Positions 40,409 through 49,542 of a DNA stretch of 64,000 nucleotides are shown here, one piece after another (position 1 is the stretch's first letter; each line of letters begins with the position of its first letter). The notes below the pieces were generated by a model. That model searched no databases. It saw nothing but the letters and a program-made list of their open reading frames with translations, and was not told the origin of the DNA. The position numbers were made by a program, and so were the translations under genes. The stretch comes from Acinetobacter portensis (GTDB lineage: Bacteria > Pseudomonadota > Gammaproteobacteria > Pseudomonadales > Moraxellaceae). Where the stretch lies: assembly GCF_023158935.1 (NCBI RefSeq), contig NZ_CP096120.1, forward strand, positions 1,984,001 through 2,048,000. Direction: 5' to 3'.

Positions 40409-41764
40409 TTAGCTTTGTTTTTGTTTAAAAAACTCAAATATGCAAAATAATATCAATATCCATACAGGTAACATCAATACCGACAGCATAAAGCCTTGCA
40501 CCCACATGATGTATAAAATCATCAACATAAAGGCTAAAACAAAGTAGTTTGTAAATGGTGCAAACAATGCAGGAAATTTAGTTTTAACTCCCTCTTTTTT
40601 CATGGTTTGTCTGAATTTTAAATGGATTAAGCTAATCATCATCCAGTTCAAAACTGCTGCCGCAACTACTATATAAATTAAATAACTAAGTGCTTTTTCA
40701 GGCACAAAATAGTTTAGTAACACACAACTAAAAATTAACAAGGCTGAAAATAAAACCGCAGGAACAGGAATACCTTGTCTATTTACTCTGCTAAATAATT
40801 TTAGTGCATTGCCCTGTTCTGCCAAACCTAAAAGCATACGACTATTAGCATACATACCACTGTTACAAACTGAAAGTGATGCAGTTAAAATAATAAAATT
40901 CAATAAATGTGCCGCCCAGTGAATCCCCATTTCATTAAAAATAATCACAAATGGGCTTTTATCCAAACCACCTAGTTCAAGCTGATTCCATGGCACTAAT
41001 GACAATAAAATCGCCAATGAACAAATGTAGAATAAGAAAACGCGAATAACTGTTTGATTAACAGCTTTTGGAATGTTTTTGTCAGGATTTTCCGTTTCAG
41101 CCGCAGCCATACTAATCAGCTCAATTCCACCAAATGCAAACATCATAAAAGCAAGCATATAAAACAAACCATCAAAACCATGTGGAAAAAATCCCCCATG
41201 AATCCATAAGTTTTGAATTGATGCTGAAGAAGATGCATCTGCACTAAACAGCAAATACACACCAAATAAAATCATAGCGACAATCGCTAATACTTTAATA
41301 ATAGAAAGCCAAAATTCAGACTCACCATAAATCTTCACATTAGCTAAGTTCATAATGGTGACAAGTGAAAAAAAGAATAGAACCGTAAGCCATGTTGGAA
41401 TTTCAGGCCACCAATAATTCACATACTTACCAATAGCCGTGAGTTCAGTCATTGCCACTAGAATATATAAAACCCAGTAATTCCAACCTGTTAAAAAGCC
41501 TGAAAACCGCCCCCAGTATTTAAAGGCAAAATAGCTAAATGAACCTGTCACAGGTTCATGCACAATCATTTCACCCAATTGACGCATAATTAGAAATGCA
41601 ATTAAACCGCCAATAAAATAACCCAAAATAATTGATGGACCAGCGGATTCAATAATATGTGCCGAACCTAAAAAAAGTCCCGTACCAATTGCACCACCCA
41701 TAGCGATGAGTTGAATATGACGATTCTTTAATCGTCTTTTTAGTGTAGGCGTGTTATTACTCAA
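40409..41764 (-). CDS. Amino-acid permease, APC superfamily (AroP/ProY/CycA group)
   Basis: A 451-residue transporter with twelve hydrophobic helices. The amino-acid-binding start LKNRHIQLIAMGGAIGTGLFLGSA is diagnostic of the AAT subfamily. It continues with FLIMRQLGEMIVHEPVTGSFSYFAFKYWG and the FMMFAFGGIELISMAAAETENPDKNIPKA motif of that group. Candidate substrates are aromatic amino acids, proline, D-serine or D-alanine/glycine; sequence alone does not decide. It is transcribed away from baeSR behind a long AT-rich gap. Confidence 0.88.
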   Translation of the reverse strand: MSNNTPTLKRRLKNRHIQLIAMGGAIGTGLFLGSAHIIESAGPSIILGYFIGGLIAFLIMRQLGEMIVHEPVTGSFSYFAFKYWGRFSGFLTGWNYWVLYILVAMTELTAIGKYVNYWWPEIPTWLTVLFFFSLVTIMNLANVKIYGESEFWLSIIKVLAIVAMILFGVYLLFSADASSSASIQNLWIHGGFFPHGFDGLFYMLAFMMFAFGGIELISMAAAETENPDKNIPKAVNQTVIRVFLFYICSLAILLSLVPWNQLELGGLDKSPFVIIFNEMGIHWAAHLLNFIILTASLSVCNSGMYANSRMLLGLAEQGNALKLFSRVNRQGIPVPAVLFSALLIFSCVLLNYFVPEKALSYLIYIVVAAAVLNWMMISLIHLKFRQTMKKEGVKTKFPALFAPFTNYFVLAFMLMILYIMWVQGFMLSVLMLPVWILILFCIFEFFKQKQS

Positions 41765-41896
41765 AACACACTCTCATTGTGAATTAAAACTTAATTATAA
41801 ATATTTAAAGCACCAATACCTAGCCTTAACAATTTCTTCTTTTATATTTCGAAATTCTACTCAGCAAAAAGTACTATAAGCTTTTTATTTTAAATA

Positions 41897-41933
41897 TTAA
41901 AAAAGCGAATAAGTTTCCACTTATTCGCTTTAA
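41897..41933 (-). terminator. Terminator of baeSR
   Basis: AAGCGAATAAG (41903-41913) pairs perfectly with CTTATTCGCTT (41920-41930), with a T run on the minus strand just after baeR. Confidence 0.88.
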
Positions 41934-41951
41934 AGAACGATCTAAAAACTA

Positions 41952-42638
41952 TTAATCTTCAGGATATTCAAAACGGTAACCCACGCCATAAACAGCTTGA
42001 ATCCATTCGTGTCTATTACCTGTTTCAGCAGCATCTGAAATTTTACGGCGCAAGTTTTTAATGTGGCTATCAATCACACGGTCAGCAACATCAAAACTGT
42101 CAGGATTAATATGATCAAGCAATTGTGCACGTGAATATACATGACCTACATGCTCTAAAAATAGCTCAAGTAAACGGAATTCTGTAGGCGTTAAGCTCAA
42201 AGACTTTTGTTGATACCAAATACGCTGTTGTGCTTTATCTATGCGGAATAAATCGTTGCTTTCAGGCTCAGCTTTACGCTCCAAACGACGTAAAACAGCT
42301 TGCACACGCGCAACCAATTCTTTAGGACTAAATGGCTTACATACGTAGTCATCTGCACCCATGTTTAAACCAAGCACACGATCAATTTCTTCTGTACGTG
42401 CAGTTACCATAATAATTGGAATATCAGATTGTTCACGTACTTTACGGCAAATGGTTAAACCATCCATACGTGGCACCATCAAATCTAAAATCATTAAGCT
42501 TGGCTTACGTTGCATAAAGCTATCATACGCTTCCTGACCATCGTGAAACATGCTGACCTCAAGGCCTGCAGCTTCTAAATAATCACGTACTAACTGTGCA
42601 AGTTCAACTTCATCTTCCACCAACATGATATGTTTCAT
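41952..42638 (-). CDS. baeR: OmpR-family response regulator BaeR
   Basis: Receiver domain with LVEDE at residues 6-10 and the phosphoacceptor Asp 52 in LMILDLMVPRMDG. The switch Thr is in MVTARTEE and the Lys in CKPFSP. A winged-helix DNA-binding domain (LTPTEFRLLELFLEHVG ... VIDSHIKNLRRKI) follows. The 228-residue sequence closely resembles what I recall of Acinetobacter BaeR, which with BaeS controls envelope-stress genes and the AdeABC/AdeIJK efflux pumps in A. baumannii. It follows baeS by 13 bases. Confidence 0.9.
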   Translation of the reverse strand: MKHIMLVEDEVELAQLVRDYLEAAGLEVSMFHDGQEAYDSFMQRKPSLMILDLMVPRMDGLTICRKVREQSDIPIIMVTARTEEIDRVLGLNMGADDYVCKPFSPKELVARVQAVLRRLERKAEPESNDLFRIDKAQQRIWYQQKSLSLTPTEFRLLELFLEHVGHVYSRAQLLDHINPDSFDVADRVIDSHIKNLRRKISDAAETGNRHEWIQAVYGVGYRFEYPED

Positions 42639-42651
42639 GCATGCTTTCCTT

Positions 42652-44343
42652 TTATTGTTTCATTTGTTTCGGGAAGGTTAATTTGCAACGCAAACCACCT
42701 AATGGTGAATGATCAAAGCTTAATTCACCACCCATCGCTTGAGTAATTTTAGCCGATAAAGCTAATCCTAAACCTGTTCCACCTGTCGCACGAGTTCTAG
42801 AATCGTCCACACGGTAAAATCTTTGACCTAAATTAGCCAATTGTTCATCACTTAAACCTAATGGGCTGTCATCTACATACACAGTCCATTGCATTGCAGA
42901 CTGTTCAGTATGTACATGAACTTTTCCACCAGCTTCTGTATAGCGAATACTATTGCCCAATAAGTTCACCATAATTTGCTTAAAGCGATCTACATCTAAT
43001 TGTAAATCTGCACCATCACCTGTTGCAGTAATGGTTAAATTTGCTTGCTCAAACTTAGGCTTAAAGTTTTCAATTTCTTGTTCAATAACAGCCCAAGGAT
43101 TTACAGTTGCCATATAACATTTAAGTTGCATTGCCTCTGCTTGAGCTAAATCTGCTAAATCTTGTGTGAGTTTTTTCAAACTACTCACCTGATTCAACAT
43201 TGAATTAAAATGTTCAGGCGTTGGCTTTCGAATGCCATCTTGCATTGCTTCAATTTGTGCCTGAAGCACAGCTAAAGGCGTTTTCAATTCATGAGATGTA
43301 TCAGCAACCCATTGACGGCGTGATGTTTCATGTTGATCTAACATAACGGCTAACTGATTCAACTTATTCGATAAATCACCCAATTCATCATTACGGTTTA
43401 TTGTAACTTGATGCTGATAATTACCTTTGGTTAATTCACGCGTACCATTTAAAAGTCGTTGAATTGGTTTTCTAAAGTAGGTTGCAAGCAATAAAGATGC
43501 AATTAAACTCACGAAAATTGTCAGTCCATACACCAATAATAAATAACGTTTTTGATTACTAAAGAAATTAATACTTGATGCATCATCTTGATCTAAAACA
43601 GGTTTTAAACCTAAATACCCCACAACTTTAGAATTGACTAAAATTGGACGAAAAGACATTTGATCATCCGATTGTTCACCCACAATAAATTGTTGTTCAG
43701 CATCATATAAAGACAATCGTGAACTTAAACCTAAACGGTCAGGCATCGAAATAAATTGCTTTTTATTGGTCGTATTCTCTGATTGCTGTGAGTCAGTAGC
43801 CTTATTATTTTGGGCAATTCTTGCTAAATTTTGGTTAGAACTTAACGGAAATCTTAAGCCTTCAAAAGGCTGAAATTCTGAAGGTAAATTCAGCTTCAGA
43901 ATACTTAACTCTTCTTCACTTAATGCAGGCGTATTTTGAACAATTTTAGCCATATTTGAGGAGTTAATAATGGTGTGTTCTTCAAAATAACGTTGTTGTA
44001 ATGCAATATCGTACTGACGTCTAAGCCACCAATGTGACAATTTATCGTAATCATCTGGCGCAGCTTCACCTTCTATTTGAAGCATTTGCGCTTGGATTGC
44101 ATTCCCCCAATCTTGATATTCGCCATATACATCTGCCAAGTTATGAATCAAATGATCTAACTTTTGCATTTCAACATCTGCCACATATTTGGCAAAGTTC
44201 TTCTGCATAGTCCAGTGTAAAACCCCTAAACTTACAGTCGTAATAACTACTGTGGTTAAAAGCACAGTTAGAAATAAACGTAAGGCTATGGGGAATCGAC
44301 GAATCTTCAAGAGCAAATCTCTATTTTTTCTTCTATATTTCAC
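42652..44343 (-). CDS. baeS: Sensor histidine kinase BaeS
   Basis: A 563-residue two-helix sensor kinase. The first membrane helix is near residues 20-45. A periplasmic sensor of about 230 residues follows, then the second helix (LLLVYGLTIFVSLIASLLLATYF), a HAMP linker (LLNGTRELTKGNYQHQVTI), the phosphoacceptor DTSHELKTPLAVLQAQIEAM and an ATPase domain with VNLLGNSIRYTEAG and GTGLGLAL. It pairs with BaeR downstream. The periplasmic loop is long and Gln/Asn-rich. The gene starts only about 100 bases from the divergent lipoprotein gene. Confidence 0.9.
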   Translation of the reverse strand: MKYRRKNRDLLLKIRRFPIALRLFLTVLLTTVVITTVSLGVLHWTMQKNFAKYVADVEMQKLDHLIHNLADVYGEYQDWGNAIQAQMLQIEGEAAPDDYDKLSHWWLRRQYDIALQQRYFEEHTIINSSNMAKIVQNTPALSEEELSILKLNLPSEFQPFEGLRFPLSSNQNLARIAQNNKATDSQQSENTTNKKQFISMPDRLGLSSRLSLYDAEQQFIVGEQSDDQMSFRPILVNSKVVGYLGLKPVLDQDDASSINFFSNQKRYLLLVYGLTIFVSLIASLLLATYFRKPIQRLLNGTRELTKGNYQHQVTINRNDELGDLSNKLNQLAVMLDQHETSRRQWVADTSHELKTPLAVLQAQIEAMQDGIRKPTPEHFNSMLNQVSSLKKLTQDLADLAQAEAMQLKCYMATVNPWAVIEQEIENFKPKFEQANLTITATGDGADLQLDVDRFKQIMVNLLGNSIRYTEAGGKVHVHTEQSAMQWTVYVDDSPLGLSDEQLANLGQRFYRVDDSRTRATGGTGLGLALSAKITQAMGGELSFDHSPLGGLRCKLTFPKQMKQ

Positions 44344-44445
44344 ATTGTAACCAACACTGACTCAAAAAACTCTCCATTGTTTCTTCATCATTATTATTTA
44401 ATCTTTAACAATCGAATTTACTTCTTCTTTAAGGCGATTAAAACA

Positions 44446-45069
44446 ATGAATAACATGACAAAAATGGCTTTAGTTGGTGCAAGTATTTTAAGTATGGGGG
44501 CATTAACAGCATGTCAATCTACAACAAATACGCAAGATAAAAACCATCCACGCATGATGAAAGAACATCATGGCAAGTATGACCGCAAGATGTCACCAGA
44601 GCAGCGTGAAGCATTTCAAAAATCACGTGCAGAACATCGTGAAATAATGCAACAAATTCATAAAGCTTGTGATAATAAATCGGCTGGAAGTACTGTTCAA
44701 ATTAAAGCAGGTGAAAAGTCTATTGATGGTACATGCGTAATGACCTTCAAACCTGAACATAAGAAATTAGATAAGCAATTAGATAAAAAAATGCGCCAAG
44801 AACATCGTCCTATGCATGGCAATATTGCTCAAGGTGAATTTAAACGTGGTGAAGCATTAACAGATGCACAGCGTGTAGAGTTAGTGAAAAAGTTCGATCA
44901 ACGTTTAGCTGAAAAACAAGCACGCCAACAAGCAATTGCAAAAGCTTGCCAAGGTCAAAAAGACGGCAAAGCTGTTCAAATTAAAGCTGGTTCACAAACG
45001 GTAGATGGCAAATGCGAAGTACGTTTTCAACCGACTAAACCAACTCAACAAGTAAATCCTACAAAATAA
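44446..45069 (+). CDS. Lipoprotein with a duplicated cysteine-pair module, divergent from baeS
   Basis: The 207-residue product starts MNNMTKMALVGASILSMGALTACQST, a lipoprotein signal with lipobox LTAC. Two copies of one module follow: KACDNKSAGSTVQIKAGEKS-IDGTCVMTF and KACQGQKDGKAVQIKAGSQT-VDGKCEVRF. Each has two cysteines and is preceded by a helical charged stretch (MSPEQREAFQKSRAEHREIMQQI and LTDAQRVELVKKFDQRLAEKQA). The helices resemble the LTxxQ style of Spy/CpxP chaperones, which are Bae/Cpx targets in enterobacteria, but homology is unproven. I use ATG 44446 because the signal peptide begins there; the frame extends to 44377. Confidence 0.8.
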   Translation: MNNMTKMALVGASILSMGALTACQSTTNTQDKNHPRMMKEHHGKYDRKMSPEQREAFQKSRAEHREIMQQIHKACDNKSAGSTVQIKAGEKSIDGTCVMTFKPEHKKLDKQLDKKMRQEHRPMHGNIAQGEFKRGEALTDAQRVELVKKFDQRLAEKQARQQAIAKACQGQKDGKAVQIKAGSQTVDGKCEVRFQPTKPTQQVNPTK

Positions 45070-45101
45070 TAAATTTGTTTTTTTACTAACATATTGATAT
45101 T

Positions 45102-45127
45102 AAAGGCGCATTATTGCGCCTTTTTTA
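45102..45127 (+). terminator. Terminator of the lipoprotein gene
   Basis: AAAGGCGCA pairs with TGCGCCTTT around TTAT, followed by a T run. Confidence 0.88.
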
Positions 45128-45351
45128 TTCACTATCACTTTTGAGCACAATTGACTTTCAATGTCATAAAAATGCATATAAAAATCTATAGACTCTAAAT
45201 ACTTACAGAAATTTAAAATATTTTTTTTGACTTAACAGTCACTATGATTATTCAAAGAAATACTTGTACCTTAATCTAAGATGTAGCAGGATTAAGCTAT
45301 TCAAATACGTGTCAATGAAGACTCGTTTAAAATGTTATCTGGATTATAACG

Positions 45352-45365
45352 CTGGTTTGAACCAG
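45352..45365 (+). promoter_or_regulatory. Perfect palindrome before the first acyl-CoA dehydrogenase gene
   Basis: CTGGTTTGAACCAG is a 14-base exact palindrome ending 16 bases before the ATG at 45382. TTGACT at about 45231 followed by an AT-rich stretch may be part of the promoter. It could be a repressor operator (for example for a TetR- or GntR-type fatty-acid regulator) but no regulator gene is nearby. Apart from this the gap from 45128 holds no gene. Confidence 0.35.
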
Positions 45366-45381
45366 TATTGAGGAAACCGAT

Positions 45382-47184
45382 ATGCCACAATACAAAGCGC
45401 CCCTACGTGACATGCAATTCGTTTTGCATGAGTTATTAAACGCTGAACAACATTATGCAACTCTTCCTGCATTCCAAGAAAGCGTTAGCCGCGAATTGGT
45501 TGATCAATACTTAGAAGCCGCTGCAGATTTCTGTGAAAATGAACTTTCTCCTTTAAACCAAGTGGGCGACCGTGAAGGTTGTACTTGGAATGATGGCGTT
45601 GTTACAACACCTACAGGCTTTAAAGAAGCGTATCAAAAATATGTAGAACTTGGCTTCCCGTCACTTGCAGCAGAAGAACAATACGGCGGTCAAGCATTAC
45701 CAAATTCTTTAGGTATCATCATTTCTGAAATGGTAGGTACATCTAACTGGGCATGGGGTATGTACCCTGGTCTTTCTCATGGTGCTGTTCGTACTTTAGA
45801 ACACCATGGCTCTACAGAACAAAAAGATGCTTACCTTCCTAAACTTGTTTCAGGTGAATGGACAGGCACAATGTGCTTAACAGAATCTCATGCAGGTTCT
45901 GACTTAGGTATTATTCGTACTAAAGCTGAACCACAAGCCGATGGCAGCTATGCAATTACTGGTGAGAAAATCTTTATTTCTGCTGGTGAACACGACATGG
46001 CAGATAACATTGTTCATATCGTGCTTGCTCGTTTACCAGGTGCTCCAAAAGGTACTAAAGGTATTTCGTTATTTATCGTACCTAAGTTCAACCTAAATGC
46101 AGATGGTTCTGTAGGTGAACGCAATTCTGTACGTTGTGGTTCTATCGAACACAAAATGGGTATTCATGGTAATGCAACTTGTGTCATTAACTTCGATAAT
46201 GCAAAAGGTTTCTTAATTGGACCTGAAAACCGTGGTCTAAACTGCATGTTCACATTCATGAACACTGCACGTATTGGTACTGCTGTGCAAGGTTTATCTG
46301 CATCTGAATCTGCGTTCCAAGGTGCATTAACTTATGCGAAAGATCGCTTAGCAATGCGTTCACTTTCTGGTCCTAAAGCACCTGAAAAAGAAGCAGATCC
46401 AATTATTGTTCACCCTGCAGTTCGTAACATGCTTTTAACTCAAAAAGCATTTGCTGAAGGCTCACGTGCACTTGTTTACAACTTAGCATTGTATGCAGAC
46501 ACAGCTGAAAAAGGTGCAACTGAAGAAGAACGTAAAGCAGCAGACAATCTATTGTCATTACTCACTCCAATTGCAAAAGCATTCTTAACTGAAATTGGTT
46601 CAGAATCTGCTAAACATGGCGTTCAAGTATTTGGTGGTCACGGCTTTATTTCTGAACACGGCATGGAACAAATTGTTCGTGATACACGTATTGCCTGCTT
46701 ATACGAAGGCACAACAGAAATTCAAGCACTAGATTTGCTAGGTCGTAAAGTATTGGGTACTCAAGGTGCAATGTTGAAAGACTTCACTAAGATTATTCAT
46801 AAACTTGTTGAAGCAAACAAAGACAATGCTGCAATGAAAGAATTTGTTGAACCGCTTGCTGCTCTGAATAAAGAGTGGGGTGAATTAACAATGCAAATTG
46901 GTGCGAAAGCAATGCAAAACCCAGATGAAGTTGGTGCTGCTGCAGTAGACTACCTATACTTCTCTGGCTATGTAACACTTGCATACCTATGGGCTCGCAT
47001 GGCTCTTGTTGCTCAAGAACAACTTGCTACTGGCACAACTGAAGTGGACTTCTACAATGCAAAAGTAACAACTGCTCGCTTCTACTTCAAGAAAATACTT
47101 CCACGTGTACGTTCACATGTAGATGTTATTTCTGGTGGTTTAGAACCGCTAATGACTTTAGACGCTGAACACTTTGCATTCTAA
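45382..47184 (+). CDS. Acyl-CoA dehydrogenase (DUF1974/PF12806-tailed, FAD-dependent), paralogue 1
   Basis: A 600-residue FAD enzyme for the first step of fatty-acid beta-oxidation. Family motifs: YGGQALPNSLGIIISEM; GTMCLTESHAGSDLGIIRTKAEP; HKMGIHGNATCVINFDNAKGFLIGPENRGL; FGGHGFISEHGMEQIVRDTRIACLYEGTTEIQALDLLGRK (which carries the catalytic Glu); and a C-terminal extension of about 130 residues as in the DmdC/acyl-CoA dehydrogenase long group. It shares long blocks with its downstream neighbour and is separated from it by a terminator-like hairpin. Confidence 0.92.
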   Translation: MPQYKAPLRDMQFVLHELLNAEQHYATLPAFQESVSRELVDQYLEAAADFCENELSPLNQVGDREGCTWNDGVVTTPTGFKEAYQKYVELGFPSLAAEEQYGGQALPNSLGIIISEMVGTSNWAWGMYPGLSHGAVRTLEHHGSTEQKDAYLPKLVSGEWTGTMCLTESHAGSDLGIIRTKAEPQADGSYAITGEKIFISAGEHDMADNIVHIVLARLPGAPKGTKGISLFIVPKFNLNADGSVGERNSVRCGSIEHKMGIHGNATCVINFDNAKGFLIGPENRGLNCMFTFMNTARIGTAVQGLSASESAFQGALTYAKDRLAMRSLSGPKAPEKEADPIIVHPAVRNMLLTQKAFAEGSRALVYNLALYADTAEKGATEEERKAADNLLSLLTPIAKAFLTEIGSESAKHGVQVFGGHGFISEHGMEQIVRDTRIACLYEGTTEIQALDLLGRKVLGTQGAMLKDFTKIIHKLVEANKDNAAMKEFVEPLAALNKEWGELTMQIGAKAMQNPDEVGAAAVDYLYFSGYVTLAYLWARMALVAQEQLATGTTEVDFYNAKVTTARFYFKKILPRVRSHVDVISGGLEPLMTLDAEHFAF

Positions 47185-47210
47185 GATCATGCAAAAATAA
47201 TGCAGTTCCG

Positions 47211-47247
47211 AAAAAGGACAGTCATTGAATTGGCCGTCCTTTTTCTT
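47211..47247 (+). terminator. Terminator-like hairpin between the two acyl-CoA dehydrogenase genes
   Basis: AAAAAGGAC and GTCCTTTTT pair around a loop of about 20 bases, so expression of the second gene may partly depend on its own promoter. Confidence 0.65.
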
Positions 47248-47352
47248 TATAAAAGATATGAAAAATTAATCCTTTGGTCTTCTAACAAGATATAAAAACT
47301 TGCTTTAGACTGATTAAAATACTGAAAAACAGACAAAAAATGGGTGACCAAT

Positions 47353-49134
47353 ATGCCAATTTATAATGCACCTCTAGCAGATATGAAATTCATCCTAAAT
47401 GATGTATTTAATGCAGAGCAATTCTGGCAAGCCAATGAAAACCTGACTCATGTTGATGCTGCAACAGCAGAAGCAATTTTAGAAGAAATGGCAAAATTTG
47501 CTCAAAATGTAACTCTACCTTTAAACCGCACAGGTGATGAAGAAGGTGCAACATATAGCAATGGCAATGTAAAAACACCAGCAGGCTTTAAAGAAGCATT
47601 CAAACAATATGCTGAAGGTGGTTGGATTGGATTGGCTGCTGACGCTGAATGGGGCGGTCAGGAAATGCCTAAAATGCTGACAGTACTTGCAGATGAAATG
47701 TTATTTGCAACAAATCCATCTTTCATGCTGTATCCCCTACTTTCTGTTGGTGCAGGCATGGCACTTAGTAGCTACGCATCTCAAGAGCAAAAAGAAACGT
47801 ATTTACCAAAAATTTATTCAGGTGAATGGTCAGGCACTATGTGCTTAACAGAGCCACATGCAGGTACAGATTTAGGCATTATTAAAACTAAAGCTGAACG
47901 CAATGAAGATGGTACTTATAACATCACAGGTACAAAAATCTTCATTACAGGTGGTGACCACGACTTAGCAGACAACATCATTCACCTTGTACTTGCTAAA
48001 ACACCAGATGCCCCTGCTGGTTCACGTGGCATTTCGTTATTCATTGTGCCTAAATTCTTAGTTAATGCAGATGGCTCATTGGGCGAACGTAATGCAGCAG
48101 GTCCTGGTTCTATCGAACATAAAATGGGGATCAAAGCCTCTGCAACATGTGTAATGAACTTTGATGGTGCTAAAGGTTATCTTGTTGGCAAAGAAAACGA
48201 AGGCTTAGCTGCAATGTTCGTCATGATGAACTACGAACGTTTATCTATGGGTATTCAAGGTTTAGGTGCTTCTGAGTTTGCTTACCAAAACGCTGCACAA
48301 TATGCGACAGATCGTTTACAAGGTCGTAGTGCGTCAGGTGCTCAATCACCAAATAAGCCTGCCGATAGCATTCTCGTTCATGGTGATGTACGTCGTATGT
48401 TATTAAATGCACGTGCAAATAACGAAGCATCTCGTGCATTTGCTGTGTATGTTGGTCAACAACTTGATATCACAAAATTTTCAACAGATCCTGAAGCGGT
48501 TAAAGCTGCGAACGAACGTGTTGCGCTACTCACGCCTATTGCAAAAGCGTACTTAACAGATACAGCTTTCAATGCAACTTTAGATGCTCAAATGTGCTTT
48601 GGCGGTCATGGCTATATTCGTGAATGGGGTATGGAACAATGTATTCGTGATTTACGTATTGCTCAAATTTACGAAGGAACAAATGGCGTTCAATCACAAG
48701 ATTTAATTGGTCGTAAAACCATTAAATGTAATGGTGAATATATTGCCGAATACGTTCAAGAAATTCGTGACTTTGCAAATGATTTAGACGCAGACTTAAA
48801 CTTTATTAAAGATGCAACTTTAGATGCAGCAGCAGAAGTTGAAGCTGTAACTCAATACATTTTAGAAGCAGCAAAAGAAAATACTGAATTCCCGAATTCA
48901 GCAGCAGTAGATTACTTACATGCTGTGGGCTTACTCAGCTTCTCTTACATGTTTGCACGTATTGCAAATGCAGCAAAAGATAAAGATGGCGAGTTCTACC
49001 AAAACAAATTATCGCTTGCAATTTATTTTGCACAGCGCATTTTGCCTGAACTTTCACTTCGTATTACTAAAATTAAAGCAGGTTCAGATATCATTATGAA
49101 CTTCAGTGAAGATTACTTCACAAATCAGTCTTAA
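47353..49134 (+). CDS. Acyl-CoA dehydrogenase, paralogue 2
   Basis: A 593-residue paralogue of the upstream enzyme with the same architecture: MPIYNAPLADMKFILNDVF at the start, GTMCLTEPHAGTDLGIIKTKAERNEDG, HKMGIKASATCVMNFDGAKGYLVGKENEG and FGGHGYIREWGMEQCIRDLRIAQIYEGTNGVQSQDLIGRK with the catalytic Glu. The frame opens at a GTG at 47344 (V-TN then MPIY); I start at ATG 47353. The two differ most near the C terminus, so they probably differ in chain-length preference. A terminator follows at 49151-49183. Confidence 0.92.
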   Translation: MPIYNAPLADMKFILNDVFNAEQFWQANENLTHVDAATAEAILEEMAKFAQNVTLPLNRTGDEEGATYSNGNVKTPAGFKEAFKQYAEGGWIGLAADAEWGGQEMPKMLTVLADEMLFATNPSFMLYPLLSVGAGMALSSYASQEQKETYLPKIYSGEWSGTMCLTEPHAGTDLGIIKTKAERNEDGTYNITGTKIFITGGDHDLADNIIHLVLAKTPDAPAGSRGISLFIVPKFLVNADGSLGERNAAGPGSIEHKMGIKASATCVMNFDGAKGYLVGKENEGLAAMFVMMNYERLSMGIQGLGASEFAYQNAAQYATDRLQGRSASGAQSPNKPADSILVHGDVRRMLLNARANNEASRAFAVYVGQQLDITKFSTDPEAVKAANERVALLTPIAKAYLTDTAFNATLDAQMCFGGHGYIREWGMEQCIRDLRIAQIYEGTNGVQSQDLIGRKTIKCNGEYIAEYVQEIRDFANDLDADLNFIKDATLDAAAEVEAVTQYILEAAKENTEFPNSAAVDYLHAVGLLSFSYMFARIANAAKDKDGEFYQNKLSLAIYFAQRILPELSLRITKIKAGSDIIMNFSEDYFTNQS

Positions 49135-49150
49135 TTTTTCTTAAGACAAT

Positions 49151-49183
49151 AAAAAAAACGCCTGATCATTCAGGCGTTTTTTT
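49151..49183. terminator. Bidirectional terminator between acyl-CoA dehydrogenase 2 and the small gene
   Basis: AACGCCTGA and TCAGGCGTT pair around TCAT with A and T tracts on both sides. Confidence 0.85.
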
Positions 49184-49196
49184 ATGATGAAATATT

Positions 49197-49379
49197 TTAT
49201 AACTTTTGAATCATAATGGTTGATGACTGTGAATTTACAATTTTAATCACACCACTACTTTGTAACGCATTACAAAGTTCTACGACTTTTTGCATTTCAT
49301 CTTCACGAATCCCTGTCCCTAAAATTAGCTTTTTACCAGAATTTAAAGTGTCAATTTTTGTTTGAATCTTATCTAACAT
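49197..49379 (-). CDS. Small conserved-looking protein of unknown function (60 aa)
   Basis: I do not recognise this 60-residue protein (start MLDKIQTKIDTLNSGKKLILG). It looks like a real gene rather than a shadow: AAGGAG stands six bases before the ATG and no gene overlaps it. Its stop sits 14 bases from a terminator that also works on this strand. It is soluble, with two helices and two strands likely, no cysteine near the start and one Cys in the middle. Its only neighbours are unrelated. Confidence 0.75.
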   Translation of the reverse strand: MLDKIQTKIDTLNSGKKLILGTGIREDEMQKVVELCNALQSSGVIKIVNSQSSTIMIQKL

Positions 49380-49542
49380 TTCTTTCTCCTTATCAATACT
49401 TTAGTCATAACATAAATTACAACAAATTAGTTCAAATAAAATACTATTTTTTATTATTTTAAAGTCATTCAATTTCATCAAATGTGCATGAAATTTGCTT
49501 ATCTTTTAATAACGATAACTTAAACAGATATTAGGAGGACGC

